Source: an uncultured Roseobacter sp.
Lineage (GTDB): Bacteria > Pseudomonadota > Alphaproteobacteria > Rhodobacterales > Rhodobacteraceae
DNA length: 64,000 bases
Assembly: GCF_947495025.1 (NCBI RefSeq)
Contig: NZ_CANLXG010000001.1
Span: 744,001-808,000 of the forward strand
Direction of reading: 5' to 3'
A program made the translations under genes and the position numbers. Below, one piece after another: positions 60,379-64,000 of this stretch. A model generated the notes under the pieces. The model did not search any database. It was not told the DNA's origin and was given only the letters and a program-made list of their open reading frames with translations. Position 1 is the stretch's first letter. Each line of letters opens with the position of its first letter.

Positions 60379-61701
60379 TCAGCGCTCGCGCAGCGCCTCG
60401 GACCGGGCACGCAGAATGGGCCTGGCCAGATAGGAAAGAACCGTCTTTTCACCTGTCTGTATGTCAACCGAAGCGATCATACCCGGCGTGATAGGCAAAG
60501 GGTTGTCGTCGGTACCCAGCCAGGATTTGTCCGTTCTGACAATGACGCGGAAAAACTCCATACCCTCCTGTGTCGTGATGGTATCTGCCCCGATCCTCAC
60601 CACCTCGCCGTCCAGAGCGCCATAAACCAGATAGTCATATGCGGAAATCTTGACCGAGGCTGGCTCGCCGGTGCGCACAAAGGCGATATCACGCGGACCA
60701 AGGTCAGCTTCGATCAGAAGGCTGTCATCCGCCGGCACGATCTCGACAAGCGCAGCACCGGGCTGCACAACGGCTCCGATCGTGGTCGTGTTGACCCTGT
60801 TGATCGTACCACGCACCGGCGCCCGTAACTGCGCGCGCGTAACACGGTCATTGGCACTGCGCAGCGTTTCCTGCACAACAGCGAGTTCCAGCTGAAGCCG
60901 CGCCAGTCGCTGGCGTGCGGTCAGAATATAGGCTGAGCGTGCTGCGTTAATCTGGTTCTCAGCCTCTCCAATGGCCGCCTGCAGACGCGGCTCGCTGGCC
61001 TCGCTCACAGCGATATCACCGCTCAGTTCAGCAAAGCGGGACTGCAGGCGCAACAGTTCAATCTGCGGCACCAGACCACGGTCAAACATGTCCCGGGTCA
61101 GCGAGATTTCTTCTGTCAGCGGCGCTATGACGGCACGGGTCCGCATACGGATCGCACGTACCTCGTCCAGTTCGCTGCGGCGCTGCGTGAGCTGCGAGTT
61201 CAGCACTTCCAGCTCGCGTGTAAGTTGCTCTCGCCGGCTGTCAAAAAGCTGTGCCTCGGCCGTTATCGCCAGAGGTGCCCGCGCGGCGAGTTCTGCGGAA
61301 AACTCAAGCGTCCTCTCCATAGAGGCCTCTGCCTCAAGCCGTGCAGCTTCGGCCAGAATGGCCGCCTCCCGCTCCAGCAGCTGCCCCCTTTCGGCATCAA
61401 AGCGGATATCATCAATCTGCATCAGGACATCACCCGCCTCGACCAGATCACCTTCACGCACAGAAATATCCCGAACGATCCCGCCCTCGGAGCTCTGTAC
61501 GACCTGCACCTGCTGTGACGGTATCACACGACCCGTCGCGCGGGCGGTTTCCTCGATCCTGTGCGTCGCGGCCCAGGCAACAAAAAGCGCGATACCGGAG
61601 GCAACAACCAGCAGCAGACGCAAAGGTCCGCGATCACGTCCTGCTCTGTCGGCAGAGCGTATCTCGTTGACGAACAGATCTTCGTCCCGGTTACCGAACA
61701 C
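60379..61701 (-). CDS. HlyD-family type I secretion membrane-fusion protein
   Basis: A 440-residue periplasmic adaptor. A cytoplasmic N-terminus (about 1-30) is followed by one membrane helix (LRLLLVVASGIALFVAWAA), a lipoyl-like half (VQVVQSSEGGIVRDISVREG), a long coiled coil (about 115-280) and a beta-barrel C-domain with the HlyD signature near SYLARPILRARSEAL. The GTG start at 61701 is chosen because GGGAG lies 6 bases upstream; it overlaps the ABC gene end by 11 bases. Upstream in-frame codons to 61770 would overlap more. Bridges the ABC transporter and a TolC-type channel. Confidence 0.93.
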   Translation of the reverse strand: MFGNRDEDLFVNEIRSADRAGRDRGPLRLLLVVASGIALFVAWAATHRIEETARATGRVIPSQQVQVVQSSEGGIVRDISVREGDLVEAGDVLMQIDDIRFDAERGQLLEREAAILAEAARLEAEASMERTLEFSAELAARAPLAITAEAQLFDSRREQLTRELEVLNSQLTQRRSELDEVRAIRMRTRAVIAPLTEEISLTRDMFDRGLVPQIELLRLQSRFAELSGDIAVSEASEPRLQAAIGEAENQINAARSAYILTARQRLARLQLELAVVQETLRSANDRVTRAQLRAPVRGTINRVNTTTIGAVVQPGAALVEIVPADDSLLIEADLGPRDIAFVRTGEPASVKISAYDYLVYGALDGEVVRIGADTITTQEGMEFFRVIVRTDKSWLGTDDNPLPITPGMIASVDIQTGEKTVLSYLARPILRARSEALRER

Positions 61702-63883
61702 TGCTGTCTCCCGCTGTTCTGGCCGCGCCCATACTGCGCAGTTTGTCCATGACGTCGCCCGGCGCGCCATCCAGCACCGCGCGGCCCTCGTCCATCACGA
61801 TCAGGCGACCTGCCACGGCTGCCAGTGACTGCCTGTGGGTGGAAATCAACAGCCCCATACCGCTCCGGTTCAGTTCCTGCAGCCGCTCAACGATCTGTTG
61901 CTGCATCCGGTGATCCATCGCGTTCGTCGGCTCGTCAAGAAACAGAACCCGTGGCCGGCGCAACAGCAGACGGGCAAGCGCTATCCCCTGGCGTTGACCT
62001 CCGGACAGCCGCGCTCCCTGTTCGCCGATAAACAGGTCCAGACCTTCGGGCAGACCCGCCACAAATTCATCCATCGCCGCATAGTAAAGCGCGCGGTTTA
62101 TCTCTTCGTCAGTCGCATCGGGCGCGCCGATCACAAGGTTTTCGCGCAGCGTTCCGGTAAAGAGCTCGGGCATCTGGGGCAGATAACCGACACCACGACG
62201 CAGCTCTGCAGTGTCATACTGATCCAGCGCGATACCATCCACCAGCACGGTCCCCGATGACGGACGGATCAACCCGGAAAGCACCTTGCCCGTTGTGGTT
62301 TTGCCGGACCCGACACGCCCCAGAAGCGCAATGCTCTCGCCCGGCGCCATGTCAAAACTCAGCCCGGCCAGTGCCGGTCGCTGCGCGCCGGGATAGGTGA
62401 AATTCACATCCCGGATCGCCAGGGCACCGCGTGTGACAATGGCATCTGACCGGACTGGTCCGCTTTCTTCCACTTCCAGTGCCATAAAACGGTTGAGCGC
62501 CCCGAGTGCTCTGAACGCATACTGAGCGCGGAAGATCGTCTGTGCGATTGTCCCCAGTGGAGCGAGAACCCGTCCCGCCAGAATGTTGGCAGCGATCAGA
62601 CCCCCGATGGAAATCCGCCCTTCCGCTACCAGAAAAACACCCCATACAATAATCAGAACGCTGACGGACTGCTGCACAAGCATTGTCCCGTTCGCCGCTG
62701 CATTCGACCAGAACCTCGTACGCCCGTTCACGCGTGAGGACGCCGTGACCGCAGCCTCCCATTCGCGCTGCATCAGAGGTTCGGCATTCAGGCTTTTGAT
62801 GGTCTCAATCCCGCTGAGCGATTCAACCAGCACCACATGGCGTTTGGTTGCCATCTGCTGGGCACGGGATGCAGCCCGGCCCAGCGGCAGCTGCGCCAGC
62901 AGAGCAAGTACCAGCACCACTGGCACAGCACAGAGCGGAACAAGCGCAACAGGCCCGACGATAAAGTAGAGAGCCGCCACAAAAATGCCGATGAAGGCCA
63001 GGTCAATTACGGCAACAAAGGTCGCAGAGGCAAAAAATTCCCGCACCACCTCGAAATCACGGATCGTGCTGACGATGCCCGCGGCCCCGCCGGGACGCTC
63101 CAGCAGGCGGGCCTGCATTGCCTGCCTGAAAAGGCCCGAAGCCACTTTGAGATCCACCCGACGGCTGATGGTTTCCAGCACATTGGCCCTGACTGTGCGC
63201 ATGACCAGATCAAGCGCCAGCGCAACCGATACTCCGACTGCCAGCGTCCAGAGTGTGACATAGGCAAGGTTCGGGATCACCTTGTCGTAGACGTTCATCA
63301 CAAAAAGCGGCAACGCAAGTGTCAGCAGGTTGAGAAGAAATGCAGCAAGCAGCACCTGCAACCATCCGGACCAGCTGGCGCGCACGGGCGCCCAGAACCA
63401 GTGTCCGCGCGGGGGTGTGACCGCCGCCGCTTCCGGTGACAACCGCCCCGTTGCCGCGTCATCAGCACGTGTCACAAGCAGAACACCAGGGCGCAGGCTG
63501 CGCTTCAGAGCCGAAATCTTCTGTTCGGTCTCGAGCCCCCCCGCCACCGGGTCAACGGTGGTGACCAGCCGTTTGTCGCTGAAACCTGTGACAACGAGCG
63601 GATCGCCCGATCTGCGAAACACGACGCAGGGCAACGTCACCGGATCAATGCGGGCGATGTCGCGTGTGATGAGCCTGCTGCGCAGGCCAACGGCCTCGAG
63701 CGCGCGTGCGAGCATTTCCGGGTCGTCCGGATCAGCTCCTTCAGGCAGACGGGCTGCAACGGCTGCTTCGGTAAAGGTGCTTCCGAAATGCGCGGCCAGC
63801 CAGGCGACAAGACGCAACCGGTCTGTCACCGGCGTTTTCCCCGCTGGCACAGCCTTGGGGGCGGTGCCGTCTTCGGGCGTCAC
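61691..63883 (-). CDS. Type I secretion ABC transporter (LapB-like)
   Basis: A 730-residue exporter. Residues about 1-150 are a C39-peptidase-like domain without the catalytic Cys (begins RLRLVAWLAAHFG), as in RTX-adhesin transporters. Six helices follow (about 170-470), then the ABC ATPase with Walker A LLGRVGSGKTTTGKVL, signature LSGGQRQGIALARLLL and Walker B VLFLDEPTNAMD. It uses GTG at 63883, which overlaps the stop of the upstream partial gene by 4 bases (GTGA). With the HlyD protein it forms the export machinery, probably for the nearby RTX protein. Confidence 0.94.
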   Translation of the reverse strand: MTPEDGTAPKAVPAGKTPVTDRLRLVAWLAAHFGSTFTEAAVAARLPEGADPDDPEMLARALEAVGLRSRLITRDIARIDPVTLPCVVFRRSGDPLVVTGFSDKRLVTTVDPVAGGLETEQKISALKRSLRPGVLLVTRADDAATGRLSPEAAAVTPPRGHWFWAPVRASWSGWLQVLLAAFLLNLLTLALPLFVMNVYDKVIPNLAYVTLWTLAVGVSVALALDLVMRTVRANVLETISRRVDLKVASGLFRQAMQARLLERPGGAAGIVSTIRDFEVVREFFASATFVAVIDLAFIGIFVAALYFIVGPVALVPLCAVPVVLVLALLAQLPLGRAASRAQQMATKRHVVLVESLSGIETIKSLNAEPLMQREWEAAVTASSRVNGRTRFWSNAAANGTMLVQQSVSVLIIVWGVFLVAEGRISIGGLIAANILAGRVLAPLGTIAQTIFRAQYAFRALGALNRFMALEVEESGPVRSDAIVTRGALAIRDVNFTYPGAQRPALAGLSFDMAPGESIALLGRVGSGKTTTGKVLSGLIRPSSGTVLVDGIALDQYDTAELRRGVGYLPQMPELFTGTLRENLVIGAPDATDEEINRALYYAAMDEFVAGLPEGLDLFIGEQGARLSGGQRQGIALARLLLRRPRVLFLDEPTNAMDHRMQQQIVERLQELNRSGMGLLISTHRQSLAAVAGRLIVMDEGRAVLDGAPGDVMDKLRSMGAARTAGDSSVR

Positions 63884-64000
63884 TTCAGCGGCTCGATGTT
63901 GACGTTGAAGACATTCTCAGGACTGACCCTGGCCCGGTCACGGAACGCCGGTTCAAGGGCGAGCTCGCTTCTGGGCAATCCAAAGAACGACGCCAGCTGA
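63880..64000 (-). CDS. C-terminal fragment of an unidentified protein in the T1SS operon
   Basis: Only the last 39 or so residues lie within the window; they include SFFGLPRSELALEPAFRDRA and end VFNVNIEPLK. Its stop overlaps the GTG of the ABC transporter gene by 4 bases, so it is the preceding gene of the same operon. In such operons this place is often taken by a TolC-type channel or a transglutaminase-like protease, but the fragment has no motif that would decide. I do not recognise it. Confidence 0.55.
   Translation of the reverse strand, partial: QLASFFGLPRSELALEPAFRDRARVSPENVFNVNIEPLK

Noticed and set aside
1..64000. CRISPR arrays, insertion sequences, prophage or integrative elements, including at tRNA-Leu
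   Set aside because: No direct-repeat array, transposase, integrase or phage gene is present, and the tRNA gene has no duplicated 3' end nearby.

Overview
The window looks like chromosomal DNA of a marine-type alphaproteobacterium of the Rhodobacteraceae (Roseobacter group). The reasons are high GC, PutA without a DNA-binding domain next to a divergent Lrp-type regulator, a GAAC-N7-GAAC LexA box, many importers for small organic nutrients (TRAP, BMP-type ABC, DMT, MFS) and a carnitine-to-betaine operon. I see no transposase, phage gene, CRISPR array or rRNA. There is one tRNA gene, tRNA-Leu(UAA). Both window ends cut genes.

Layout. 1-1.6 kb: a minus-strand stress cassette (EF-hand protein, ECF-type sigma factor, small membrane protein, CpxP/Spy-like sensor). 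1.8-3.9 kb: DUF983 protein, Nudix hydrolase, DMT transporter. 3.9-8.6 kb: a carnitine operon (BKACE enzyme, lipocalin lipoprotein, carnitine dehydrogenase fused to a thioesterase, SDR) with a divergent GlxA/CdhR-like regulator. 8.6-14.4 kb: aldo/keto reductase, an SOS-type imuA with LexA box, YceI, MFS, metG, tRNA-Leu. 14.4-20.2 kb: TPR protein, putR/putA, rhomboid protease, GFA protein. 20.2-25.3 kb: suhB, a 2OG-oxygenase-like protein, TauE/SafE, dusA, a class V aminotransferase.

25.8-38.7 kb is the most interesting part: a purine-related island. It holds a CDA-type deaminase with a coupled acylphosphatase-like protein that lacks both catalytic residues, then a tightly overlapping operon: stand-alone Rieske protein, Rieske-less mononuclear-iron oxygenase, GST-like protein, BMP-type nucleoside/purine ABC importer and guanine deaminase. 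A complete Rieske oxygenase, a cytosine-deaminase-like amidohydrolase and an FAD-linked oxidase follow. The first three proteins resemble, from memory, the NdmC/NdmD/NdmE proteins of bacterial caffeine N7-demethylation, except that the Rieske domain is a separate polypeptide and no reductase gene is present. My inference is uptake, deamination and oxidative N-demethylation of methylated purines such as 7-methylguanine or 7-methylxanthine.

38.8-46.4 kb: DUF418 membrane protein, a TRAP transporter with a terminator after the binding-protein gene, acs, flavin reductase. 46.4-53.6 kb: tamB, tamA and a GH13 alpha-glucosidase. 53.7-64.0 kb: a 1377-residue FecR/cadherin-like/vWA/RTX surface protein, a divergent CHASE2 adenylate cyclase, and a type I secretion ABC transporter and membrane-fusion protein that probably export it.
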